NCBI GenBank assembly: GCA_009774235.1
Contig: VSNJ01000168.1
Span: 1 to 8,430 of the forward strand
From: Lachnospiraceae bacterium
GTDB lineage: Bacteria; Bacillota; Clostridia; Lachnospirales; Lachnospiraceae
DNA length: 8,430 nucleotides
Direction: 5' to 3'
This document shows, piece after piece, positions 1-6,271 of the stretch. A program made the translations under genes and the position numbers. Position 1 is the first letter of the stretch; each line of letters opens with the position of its first letter. Below the pieces are notes generated by a model. That model was not told the DNA's origin. It saw only the letters and a list, made by a program, of their open reading frames with translations, and did not search any database.

Positions 1-99
1 GAAATAGTCACATTTTAACATTAATGAATAGTCTGAAGTTTTCAACACATTTTTAGAGAGGGTATCTGAACTGTTACACTGTATCTAATAAAGGATTTA

Positions 100-111
100 T
101 TTCCATGGAAA
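100..111. other. 12-bp perfect palindrome
   Basis: TTTCCATGGAAA is a perfect dyad about 85 bp upstream of the putative promoter at 195. It could be a protein-binding site, but a single 12-bp palindrome in AT-rich DNA is weak evidence and no second copy was seen nearby. The rest of 1-168 shows no gene end or start that I can support. Confidence 0.15.
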
Positions 112-168
112 GAACTGGTTGTATTACAAGAAAATTTGTGTTATCTGGGTATTTCATCTAGCATTAAG

Positions 169-194
169 ATACTACATAGTTTTCTATACTACAT
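169..194 (+). repeat. 9-bp direct repeat upstream of a promoter
   Basis: ATACTACAT occurs at 169-177 and again at 186-194, a 17-bp period. The second copy abuts the putative -35 hexamer TTGACT at 195-200. Tandem sites just upstream of a -35 box are a usual place for an activator or repressor to bind. That role is inferred from position only. Confidence 0.3.
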
Positions 195-223
195 TTGACT
201 TTTTATATAACATATGATAACAT
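195..223 (+). promoter_or_regulatory. Putative sigma-70-type promoter of the AAA/PD-(D/E)XK gene
   Basis: TTGACT (195-200, 5 of 6 to consensus) is followed after 17 bp by TAACAT (218-223, 4 of 6). Transcription would begin near 230, just upstream of the Shine-Dalgarno at 237-245. This reading explains why the in-frame TTG at 195 is unlikely to be a start codon: it would be part of the -35 box. An alternative -10, TATACT at 185-190, lacks a good -35. Confidence 0.35.
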
Positions 224-236
224 TAGAACAAACAAT

Positions 237-245
237 AAGGGGGTG
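237..245 (+). promoter_or_regulatory. Ribosome binding site aimed at an ATA codon
   Basis: AAGGGGGTG differs by one base from the ideal AAGGAGGTG. Six bases later (246-251) comes ATA at 252-254, exactly where ATG would be expected. The in-frame GTG at 243 lies inside the Shine-Dalgarno, and TTG at 195 has no Shine-Dalgarno. The site therefore decides the natural start position (252) but shows that the codon there is non-standard. Confidence 0.6.
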
Positions 246-1949
246 TCTGTCATACAGCAAATAAGACCAATACCAACCGGGGTAGAATTTTATAAACAAA
301 TGATAAGTGAAGGATACTACTATATAGATAAAACATTATTAATACGTGATTTACTTGCGCAAAAAAGTACAGTTACATTATTTACACGTCCAAGGCGTTT
401 TGGCAAGACATTAGCCCAGAGCATGTTGCGTACTTTTTTTGAAAAAGAAATCTTCCCAGATGGTACAATAGCAGATAATTCTGTATATTTTCAAGGAAAG
501 AAAATAATGGAGGCTGGAGAAGAATACCTGGAACATATGGGAAAGTATCCGGTAATATTTATATCCATGAAATCAGCAAAACAGCCAACATATGAAATGG
601 CATATGGAAACATTATAGAAGAAATATGGAAAGAATTCCACAGGCACAGATATGTATTAGAAAGTGACGTTATTACAGAAGAATACAAGGAAATATATAG
701 TTCTGTATTGAAAAAGAAAGCAGACAGTGTTACTTATGCAAGGGCTATCCAGTTCTTATCAGAATGTCTTTCAATATACCATAACCAGAAAACGGTTATA
801 CTTTTTGATGAATATGATGTGCCGCTTGAAAATGCTTATTTTAATGTTTTTTATGACCAGATGGTTTCTTTTATGCGTTCTCTTTTTGAATCAGCGTTAA
901 AAACAAATGAAAGTTTAAAATTAGCTGTAGTAACGGGTTGTCTGCGTATTAGCAAAGAAAGTATATTTACAGGGCTTAATAATTTAAAAGTGGTTTCTGT
1001 ATTAGATGACAGTTATGCAGAATATTTTGGTTTTACACAATATGAGGTTGATAAGTTACTTGATGTTTATGGTATTACCTCAAGAAAGGAAGAGGTAAAA
1101 GAATGGTATAATGGTTATCTTTTTGGCAATACAGAGATTTATAATCCATGGAGTCTTGTTAATTATGTTTCTGATATTGTTTATAAAAACACAAAATTTC
1201 CTAAACCTTACTGGTCCAATACATCATCAAACAGTATTGTACGTGATTTAATTGAAAATGCGGATGATAATACAAGAAATGAACTAGAGGGGCTTGTCAC
1301 ATGGGGGACAATAGAGAAGCCAGTGCATGAGGATGTTACCTATGCTGATATAGGACAGTCACAGGATAATTTATGGAATTTTTTGTTTTTTACAGGTTAT
1401 CTTAAAGCTATAGATAAAAGGTTTGAATCTGATACAATTTATCTTGTATTACAAATCCCAAATAGGGAAGTACGCAGCATTTACAGAAATAAAATAACAG
1501 AATGGTTTAATAACAGAATTAAATCAATAGATTTTTCGGGTTTTTATAATGCTATAATAAATGGTGATACAGATGTTTTTGAAAGTTATTTAAGGGAACA
1601 GCTTCATGGAAGCATTAGTTTTATGGATAATGCAGAGAATTTTTATCATGGTTTTTTGTTAGGGCTTTTAAGTGGGCTGCAAGGATATGAGAAGCTTTCA
1701 AACCGGGAAAGTGGTGAGGGGCGTTATGATATTGTTTTAAAGCCATATGATGAACGTCAGCCTGCAATAATACTTGAGCTTAAACGTGTACAAAGGTATA
1801 CGGAAATGGAAAATATGTGCAGGAAAGCATTACAACAGATAGAAGACCAGCATTATGATGCAGGGCTGGCTGATGAGGGTTATATGGTTATTAAAAAATA
1901 TGGAATATGCTTCTGTAAGAAAAGCTGCATGGTAATGATACAACTTTAA
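243..1949 (+). CDS. AAA-ATPase-like protein with C-terminal PD-(D/E)XK nuclease domain (DUF1703 type)
   Basis: The function is not established; the family (AAA-ATPase_like plus PDDEXK_9) is widespread and often multicopy in gut Firmicutes and Bacteroidetes. Numbering from codon 252 (565 aa), the conserved opening IPTGVEFYKQ is at about 7-16 and YYYIDKT at 22-28. The Walker A-like loop RPRRFGKT is at 46-53 and Walker B VILFDEYD at 182-189. The family signature GCLRISKESIFTGLNNL starts at 229 and NPWSLVNY is near 298. The C-terminal nuclease core has FYHGFLLGLLSG near 464, Asp493 in GRYDIVL and ELK at 509-511, so the D...ExK residues look intact. No signal peptide or membrane segment is evident. 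The entry is drawn from GTG 243, the nearest standard codon, but the Shine-Dalgarno points to ATA 252; the next ATG (300) would cut into the conserved N-terminus. Apart from the start, the frame is open and complete, so it may be a gene silenced or reduced by a start-codon mutation. Confidence 0.88.
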   Translation: MSVIQQIRPIPTGVEFYKQMISEGYYYIDKTLLIRDLLAQKSTVTLFTRPRRFGKTLAQSMLRTFFEKEIFPDGTIADNSVYFQGKKIMEAGEEYLEHMGKYPVIFISMKSAKQPTYEMAYGNIIEEIWKEFHRHRYVLESDVITEEYKEIYSSVLKKKADSVTYARAIQFLSECLSIYHNQKTVILFDEYDVPLENAYFNVFYDQMVSFMRSLFESALKTNESLKLAVVTGCLRISKESIFTGLNNLKVVSVLDDSYAEYFGFTQYEVDKLLDVYGITSRKEEVKEWYNGYLFGNTEIYNPWSLVNYVSDIVYKNTKFPKPYWSNTSSNSIVRDLIENADDNTRNELEGLVTWGTIEKPVHEDVTYADIGQSQDNLWNFLFFTGYLKAIDKRFESDTIYLVLQIPNREVRSIYRNKITEWFNNRIKSIDFSGFYNAIINGDTDVFESYLREQLHGSISFMDNAENFYHGFLLGLLSGLQGYEKLSNRESGEGRYDIVLKPYDERQPAIILELKRVQRYTEMENMCRKALQQIEDQHYDAGLADEGYMVIKKYGICFCKKSCMVMIQL

Positions 1950-2014
1950 AATATTTGTTAATTTTATATTTGTAAAGAAAATCATTACTATTAGGAATAA
2001 ATTTATAGTGTTTC

Positions 2015-2048
2015 AAGGCAGTGCTTGTGCATTGCCTTAGTTAATTTT
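2015..2048 (+). terminator. Probable intrinsic terminator after the AAA/PD-(D/E)XK gene
   Basis: AAGGCAGTGC (2015-2024) pairs with GCATTGCCTT (2029-2038) through ten base pairs, one of them G-U, around the loop TTGT. The following tract AGTTAATTTT is T-rich but interrupted, so it is a modest terminator. It lies 65 bp after the upstream stop and 15 bp before the next Shine-Dalgarno. There is no room for a promoter between hairpin and gene, so transcripts of the next gene probably pass through it, making an attenuator role possible. Confidence 0.55.
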
Positions 2049-2064
2049 ATATAGGAGATAATTT

Positions 2065-3615
2065 ATGGGAAATATGGGGCGTATTGCAGAAAATGGTGAT
2101 GTATATGCATTTTATATAGAAGAACTTGGTAAGTATGGGACATGCCAGGTTTTGGATGTATGGGGTGGAAGTTTATGTTATATTTTACTTGATTACCTTG
2201 GGGAAGAAGTGCCATCAGAAAATGATTTAAAAGAAATTAAACCATTCTACAAAGAGTGTTATATTAACAGGCACAGAATGGTTAAACAGGTTATTGATAA
2301 ACTGTCTGTACCAGGTAATTATATTTACATAGGGAAAATCCCTTTAGTTGTAACAAACTGCAGGGATGGAAGCTATTTTAATGATGTCTGGCAGCAGGGA
2401 ACTGATTATATATTTGAAGAGCGTTGGAAGGCTGCTGGCAATGAAGCACAAAGAAATTATAAAAAGTATATTAACAGTGGGGAATTTGTAAGGATAAAAA
2501 AAGAACTGGTTAAAAAGAATAAGGATTGCCTGGATAATGATTTATATAAACTTTTGGATGACAATAGTTCATTATGTGGGTTTCCTTGCATTATATCTGC
2601 TGATGTACATGGATATTCGCAGAAACTTGTAAACCTTATAAAGACAAGCCCGTTGCTGCATTCTTTAAAATTATCAAATACAGAAGCAGATATAGTTGAC
2701 CTTAGAGGGACAGGGCTTTATAATATAGAAACAGATATAACAGGAGTTAATAAGATTATGCTTCCAGAAGAAACAGATAGACTGGAGATATATGGTAATA
2801 TTAAGAAACAGTTTTATATTTATGGAAATCCTGTTATTAAGAATAAAGGCATTATATTAGATATACATATTAAAAATATCAAAGAATTTCCTGGCATTAT
2901 ATTTAAAGATGTAAAAATAAGGGAGTTAAATATTGATAATATAAAAGAGCTGGATATAGAAATAATTATCAGATATTTTCCAGATATTAAGAAAATCTCA
3001 CTTACTGGTTCTCCTGGTATAATTACTAATATACATAAAATGGAATTTCTTAAAAATTTACAAACTATTGGTTTTTATGATATATTTGGATATAATGATT
3101 GTGATGTAAAAATATTTGGCCAACTGGAAGAACTAAGGGAAATTGACTTTTATAGTGTGCCAAAGACAGCAGGAAAATATATTAAAAAGCACTGGGAAAA
3201 CCGTCTGGATGTTTTATCAGTAAAAAGTATGCGGGACAGCGGATGGCTTGCAGATAATATAGATAACCCACTACGTAAATGGGATGGAAGTGGATTTGTT
3301 CCAGCAGCGGCATATAAAAGGTCTTTTAAATGTTATAAGGATACAAAGAAACTTTTATTAAATGCAGAAAACAGTGAAGATGTAATAGAAATAGTAAGGC
3401 AGTATACCAGAAACTTCAATGAGCTAAACAGGAAATATGGACAGTTTATTGAAACTGAAGAGAGAGAAGATATTTTTATGGCAATGGAGCAGTTATATAA
3501 AGAATGTATATTGGGTAAATCCAATAATAACAAAAGCAGAAATACTACAAAAGATATAAATATTACATTGGAAGAAGTATTGGATGTTATTGAAGAAAAC
3601 AAGGAGGACTGGTGA
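2065..3615 (+). CDS. Protein of unknown function: Imm26-like N-terminus and LRR-like repeats
   Basis: Residues 1 to about 125 (GDVYAFYIEELGKYGTCQVL, later NYIYIGKIPLVVT and FEERWK) resemble the Imm26-type immunity domain and its relatives in Firmicutes. From about 171 (GFPCIISAD) to 385 the chain has irregular leucine/isoleucine-rich strands such as LLHSLKLSN, ADIVDLRGTGLYNIETDITG, KIRELNIDNIKELDI and LREIDFY. These suggest a degenerate leucine-rich-repeat solenoid. A conserved-looking block follows at about 394-485 (WLADNIDNPLRKWDGSGFVP, FIETEERED), then a polar Asn/Lys-rich tail ending acidic. No signal peptide, membrane helix or catalytic motif is evident, so a cytoplasmic binding role is likely. 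AGGAG at 2053-2057 lies 7 bp before the ATG, which supports the start. The assignment to Imm26 is from memory of the family pattern; the link to immunity function is inference. Confidence 0.9.
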   Translation: MGNMGRIAENGDVYAFYIEELGKYGTCQVLDVWGGSLCYILLDYLGEEVPSENDLKEIKPFYKECYINRHRMVKQVIDKLSVPGNYIYIGKIPLVVTNCRDGSYFNDVWQQGTDYIFEERWKAAGNEAQRNYKKYINSGEFVRIKKELVKKNKDCLDNDLYKLLDDNSSLCGFPCIISADVHGYSQKLVNLIKTSPLLHSLKLSNTEADIVDLRGTGLYNIETDITGVNKIMLPEETDRLEIYGNIKKQFYIYGNPVIKNKGIILDIHIKNIKEFPGIIFKDVKIRELNIDNIKELDIEIIIRYFPDIKKISLTGSPGIITNIHKMEFLKNLQTIGFYDIFGYNDCDVKIFGQLEELREIDFYSVPKTAGKYIKKHWENRLDVLSVKSMRDSGWLADNIDNPLRKWDGSGFVPAAAYKRSFKCYKDTKKLLLNAENSEDVIEIVRQYTRNFNELNRKYGQFIETEEREDIFMAMEQLYKECILGKSNNNKSRNTTKDINITLEEVLDVIEENKEDW

Positions 3616-3656
3616 AACTGGAATATAATATAGCAGGATATGGAGGCTGGTTTTAA
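3612..3656 (+). other. Possible 14-codon leader ORF between the LRR-like gene and queA
   Basis: AAGGAGG (3601-3607), inside the last codons of the upstream gene, precedes GTG 3612 by 4 bp. That GTG overlaps the upstream TGA (GTGA). The frame encodes fMet-KLEYNIAGYGGWF and ends at TAA 3654-3656, directly abutting the queA ATG at 3657. The arrangement would couple translation of the two flanking genes. It is short and could be chance. Confidence 0.2.
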
Positions 3657-4844
3657 ATGAAAACTTCTGATTTTAACTATGACCTGCCAGAAGAACTTAT
3701 TGCACAAGACCCGGCAGGACGCAGGGATGCATCAAGGCTTCTGGTAATAGACAAAAAGACTGGTGAAAGACAGCATAAGATTTTCCATGATATTATAGAT
3801 TATCTTGTTCCTGGTGACTGTTTAGTATTAAATAATACAAAAGTTATTCCTGCAAGGCTGCTTGGGGAGCGTGAAACAACTGGCGGGAAAGTTGAAGTTC
3901 TTCTTCTTAAACGTAAAGATAATGATATATGGGAAACTTTGGTTAAACCAGGTAAAAAAGCAAGACCTGGCAGCAGGCTGGTCTTTGGAGAAGGGCTTCT
4001 TAAGGCTGAAGTCCTGGATGTAGTAGAAGATGGGAACCGCCTGGTAAAGTTTGAATATAGCGGGATATTTGAGGAAATACTTGACCAGCTTGGGCAGATG
4101 CCGCTGCCGCCATATATTACACATAAACTTAAGGATAAAAACCGCTACCAGACAGTTTATGCCAGATATGAAGGTTCTGCTGCTGCACCAACTGCAGGGT
4201 TACATTTTACAGAAGAACTTTTAAAGGAAATAGAAGATAAAGGTATAAATATTGCAAAAGTAACATTACATGTGGGTCTTGGGACTTTCAGGCCAGTAAA
4301 GTCAGATAATATAGAAAACCACCATATGCATACAGAGGAGTACCATGTAAGCAGTGAAGCGGCAGATTTAATTAATACTACTAAGAAAAATGGTGGAAGG
4401 GTTATTTGTGTTGGTACTACAAGCTTAAGGACTGTTGAATCAGCAGCAGCAAATTATGGAATTATAAATACAGGTGGTGGTGATACGGATATTTTTATCT
4501 ATCCAGGCTACCAGTTTAAAATTGCGGATGCACTTATAACTAACTTCCATCTTCCAGAATCAACCCTTTTAATGCTGGTGTCAGCACTAGAAGGGCAGAG
4601 TGAAATTATGGAAGCTTATAATGAAGCAGTATCACTTAAATACCGTTTCTTTTCATTTGGTGATGCAATGTTTATGGAAACAAGAAGGCTTGTATATAAT
4701 ATGGATGGCACATATAACGGGAAATATTATACAGAGCAAGGCAAGATTAAAATTCCTTATAATGAATATTTAAAAGCAGAAGAAATGTATAAGGAACAGA
4801 TAAAAAATAAAAGCATAGACAAGATATGGGATATATTCCACTAA
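3657..4844 (+). CDS. queA: S-adenosylmethionine:tRNA ribosyltransferase-isomerase (QueA) with C-terminal extension
   Basis: QueA transfers and isomerises the ribosyl part of S-adenosylmethionine onto preQ1 already placed in tRNA anticodons (GUN), giving epoxyqueuosine; it is a cytosolic enzyme. Family blocks are in order: DLPEELIAQDPAGRRDASRLLV (9-30), LNNTKVIPARL (58-68), YARYEGSAAAPTAGLHFTEE (168-187), TLHVGLGTFRPV (203-214), HTEEYHVS (225-232), GTTSLRTVES (253-262), LITNFHLPESTLLMLVSA (293-310) and YRFFSFGDAMF (329-339). Typical QueA proteins are about 340-360 residues and stop soon after FGDAM; this one runs 56 residues further (340-395), rich in Lys, Glu and Tyr. Start: GGAGG at 3642-3646, 10 bp before the ATG. 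The usual partner tgt is not adjacent in this window, so queA seems to stand alone or follow the LRR-like gene, 41 bp upstream. Confidence 0.97.
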   Translation: MKTSDFNYDLPEELIAQDPAGRRDASRLLVIDKKTGERQHKIFHDIIDYLVPGDCLVLNNTKVIPARLLGERETTGGKVEVLLLKRKDNDIWETLVKPGKKARPGSRLVFGEGLLKAEVLDVVEDGNRLVKFEYSGIFEEILDQLGQMPLPPYITHKLKDKNRYQTVYARYEGSAAAPTAGLHFTEELLKEIEDKGINIAKVTLHVGLGTFRPVKSDNIENHHMHTEEYHVSSEAADLINTTKKNGGRVICVGTTSLRTVESAAANYGIINTGGGDTDIFIYPGYQFKIADALITNFHLPESTLLMLVSALEGQSEIMEAYNEAVSLKYRFFSFGDAMFMETRRLVYNMDGTYNGKYYTEQGKIKIPYNEYLKAEEMYKEQIKNKSIDKIWDIFH

Positions 4845-4944
4845 GTACGATACCCCAATAACAGGTATGACGGGGATGGAATTTGTTGTACGCAGCAGGG
4901 CTGCGTGGTATCTGGCCCGGCAGGCGTGTCTGGATGATACATAA
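4845..4944 (+). other. GC-rich hairpin-forming spacer after queA
   Basis: By hand count 4850-4940 is about 55% GC, well above the adjoining genes. The clearest structure is ACGCAGC (4890-4896) pairing with GCTGCGT (4900-4906) around a 3-base loop. On the left, ATACC (4850-4854) can pair with GGTAT (4864-4868). On the right, GTATC (4908-4912) can pair with GATAC (4936-4940). GATACC at 4849-4854 can instead pair with GGTATC at 4907-4912, so two mutually exclusive folds exist. No T-run follows, so it is not a standard terminator. No known riboswitch consensus was recognised. Confidence 0.4.
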
Positions 4945-4998
4945 ATTGTACATCTTTACTTTGCCTGTATGGGAATAAATGGCAACAGGGGGGATTTT

Positions 4999-5928
4999 AT
5001 GGACAAAAAAATGTTATTTGTATATAATCCTATGGCAGGTAAAGAACAGATACGTAATAACCTGTCAGACATTATACGGGTTTTATGCAATGCAGGTTAT
5101 GAGATTACAATATTTGCCACACAAGGTGCAGGTGATGCTACAAGAATTGTAGAGGAACATGGTATGGATTATAGTTTTGTTGTGTGTTCTGGCGGTGATG
5201 GTACTATGAATGAGGTGGCAACAGGGCTTATGAAACTTGAAAAGTGTCCTGTGTGCGGCTATATACCAGCCGGAACTGTCAATGATTTTGCATCAAGCCT
5301 TAATATACCTAAAGTAATGAAAGATGCAGCAGAATTAATAGTAAATGGAAGTATATTTGACTGTGACATGGGAAAGTTTAATGACAGGAACTTTACATAT
5401 GTTGCAGGTTTTGGCGCATTTACGGAAGTTTCTTACCAGACACCACAAGAATGGAAAAATGCCCTTGGCAAAATAGCTTATTTTGTAGAGGCATTAAAAC
5501 ATATATCTGATATAAAACCACACCATATGGTAATTAAATGTGATGGTGAGGTTTATGAAGATACATTTATATTAGGGCTTGTAAGCAATTCTGTATCTGT
5601 TGCAGGATATAAAGCATACAGCAAGAAAAATATTAAAATGGATGATGGGAAGTTTGAGGCTATTTTTATACGTAACCCTAAAAATCCCATAGAAGTACAG
5701 CAGGTTTTAAATTCACTGTTGTCAAAGCAGCTTGATGCAGCACAGATATTGTATTTAAGCAGTAATAATATTTCTATATCAAGTGATGATGATGTCCAGT
5801 GGACACTTGATGGTGAAGATGGTGGAATATATAGTTATGCGGAAATAGAGAATTTAAAACAGGCACTCCCTATAATATGTGATAAACGTGCATATGCAGA
5901 GGTTTCATGTAAATATAGTGAAGAATAA
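4999..5928 (+). CDS. Diacylglycerol kinase family lipid kinase (DgkB/YegS type)
   Basis: Members use ATP to phosphorylate diacylglycerol or related lipids at the inner membrane face, recycling lipid headgroup by-products. Numbering from 4999 (309 aa): NPMAGK at 10-15, nucleotide-binding SGGDGTMNEV at 64-73, PAGTVNDFA at 90-98, DDGKFE at 215-220 and WTLDGEDGG at 268-276. The last matches the conserved C-terminal DGE motif. Length is normal for the family, and there is no membrane helix, as expected for a peripheral enzyme. An ATG 30 bp upstream (4969) has no Shine-Dalgarno, whereas AGGGGGG at 4987-4993 lies 5 bp before ATG 4999; the latter also begins directly before the beta-strand KKMLFVYNP. 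The exact lipid substrate cannot be told from sequence. It stands apart from queA by a 154-bp structured spacer, so it is probably transcribed separately. Confidence 0.93.
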   Translation: MDKKMLFVYNPMAGKEQIRNNLSDIIRVLCNAGYEITIFATQGAGDATRIVEEHGMDYSFVVCSGGDGTMNEVATGLMKLEKCPVCGYIPAGTVNDFASSLNIPKVMKDAAELIVNGSIFDCDMGKFNDRNFTYVAGFGAFTEVSYQTPQEWKNALGKIAYFVEALKHISDIKPHHMVIKCDGEVYEDTFILGLVSNSVSVAGYKAYSKKNIKMDDGKFEAIFIRNPKNPIEVQQVLNSLLSKQLDAAQILYLSSNNISISSDDDVQWTLDGEDGGIYSYAEIENLKQALPIICDKRAYAEVSCKYSEE

Positions 5929-5932
5929 TATT

Positions 5933-5971
5933 TATAGCAGGCGGCTGTTTGTTATTATAGAGCCTGTTATA
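5933..5971 (+). other. Hairpin just after the lipid kinase gene
   Basis: TATAGCAGGC (5933-5942) pairs with GCCTGTTATA (5962-5971) through ten base pairs with one G-U, around a 19-base loop. It begins 4 bp after the kinase stop codon, where a terminator or 3'-end stabiliser would sit. The following bases TAAATAATAACATT lack a proper T-run, so termination is uncertain. Confidence 0.4.
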
Positions 5972-5990
5972 TAAATAATAACATTACAGG

Positions 5991-6138
5991 TTAAGTGGAT
6001 ATTTGCAATCCGCATTGCCTGCAATCAGGCATTGGCTACTTGCCCGTTAGCGGACCAATCTCATTGCCGCTTTTCTTAGCCTGGATTCCTGCCAGGCTAA
6101 GAAAGCCCTGGTAAATCAGGTCTGGCACTTAAGAAGTG
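5991..6138 (+). other. Structured GC-rich region upstream of asnB (possible leader RNA or independent ncRNA)
   Basis: This fills most of the 343-bp gap between the kinase and asnB. TTAAGTG (5991-5997) pairs with CACTTAA (6126-6132) and encloses a series of hairpins. These are GTGGAT/ATCCGC (5995-6000/6008-6013), TGCCTG/CAGGCA (6016-6021/6026-6031), ATTGG/CCAAT (6031-6035/6055-6059) and a 13-bp perfect stem at 6072-6084/6092-6104 with loop ATTCCTG. Several are mutually exclusive: GCAAT (6005-6009) can pair with ATTGC (6014-6018), AGCGG (6049-6053) with CCGCT (6067-6071), and CACTT (6126-6130) with AAGTG at 6134-6138. Hand-counted GC is about 54% for 6005-6125. No T-box consensus, tRNA or other known RNA family was recognised. 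The best asnB promoter lies downstream, so it may be a separate small RNA rather than a leader. Confidence 0.45.
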
Positions 6139-6140
6139 TG

Positions 6141-6174
6141 TATTTTAAAAAGCTTACTTAATAAAGTTAAAATA
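6141..6174. repeat. 8-bp perfect inverted repeat upstream of the asnB promoter
   Basis: TATTTTAA (6141-6148) and TTAAAATA (6167-6174) are perfect complements separated by 18 bp and end where the -35 region of the TATAAT box at 6199 would begin. It could be an operator or an AT-rich hairpin. The sequence is low in complexity, so chance is possible. Confidence 0.2.
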
Positions 6175-6198
6175 GTCATATTTCCAGAAGCAGAAGCA

Positions 6199-6204
6199 TA
6201 TAAT
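6199..6204 (+). promoter_or_regulatory. asnB: Candidate -10 box for asnB
   Basis: TATAAT matches the sigma-70 consensus perfectly. The -35 is weak: TAGTCA at 6173-6178 matches 4 of 6 with a long 20-bp spacer. Initiation near 6211 would give a leader of about 60 bases ending in the Shine-Dalgarno GGAGGG (6263-6268), and would exclude the structured region at 5991-6138 from the asnB mRNA. Confidence 0.35.
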
Positions 6205-6271
6205 AAACAGATAGTTATATATAAAATAATACATTATAAATATCTGCCTGATATGCAGGGATGGAGGGAAT

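Noticed and set aside
195..242. TTG at 195 as the start of the AAA/PD-(D/E)XK gene.
   Set aside because: It has no Shine-Dalgarno, adds residues before the conserved N-terminus, and falls in a likely -35 hexamer. The strong Shine-Dalgarno lies 42 bp further on.
3333..3707. Minus-strand open frames, such as the 124-codon one here and those opposite queA and asnB.
   Set aside because: They lie antisense to well-supported genes, give low-complexity Ser/Phe/Ile-rich translations, and match no family I know.
4867..4944. 25-codon frame starting ATG ACG GGG between queA and the lipid kinase.
   Set aside because: Its only upstream purines are too close to the ATG, its codon use is unlike the neighbours, and the sequence is better explained by hairpins.
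4969..4998. ATG at 4969 as the start of the lipid kinase.
   Set aside because: No Shine-Dalgarno precedes it, while AGGGGGG sits correctly before ATG 4999 and the shorter protein matches the family's usual N-terminus.
6072..6104. The 13-bp stem before asnB as an intrinsic terminator.
   Set aside because: The T-run is on the 5' side and is taken up in the stem; neither strand has a T-run after the hairpin.
5929..6271. T-box or other known riboswitch controlling asnB.
   Set aside because: The conserved T-box bulge sequence is absent, and I recognised no consensus of any known riboswitch class.
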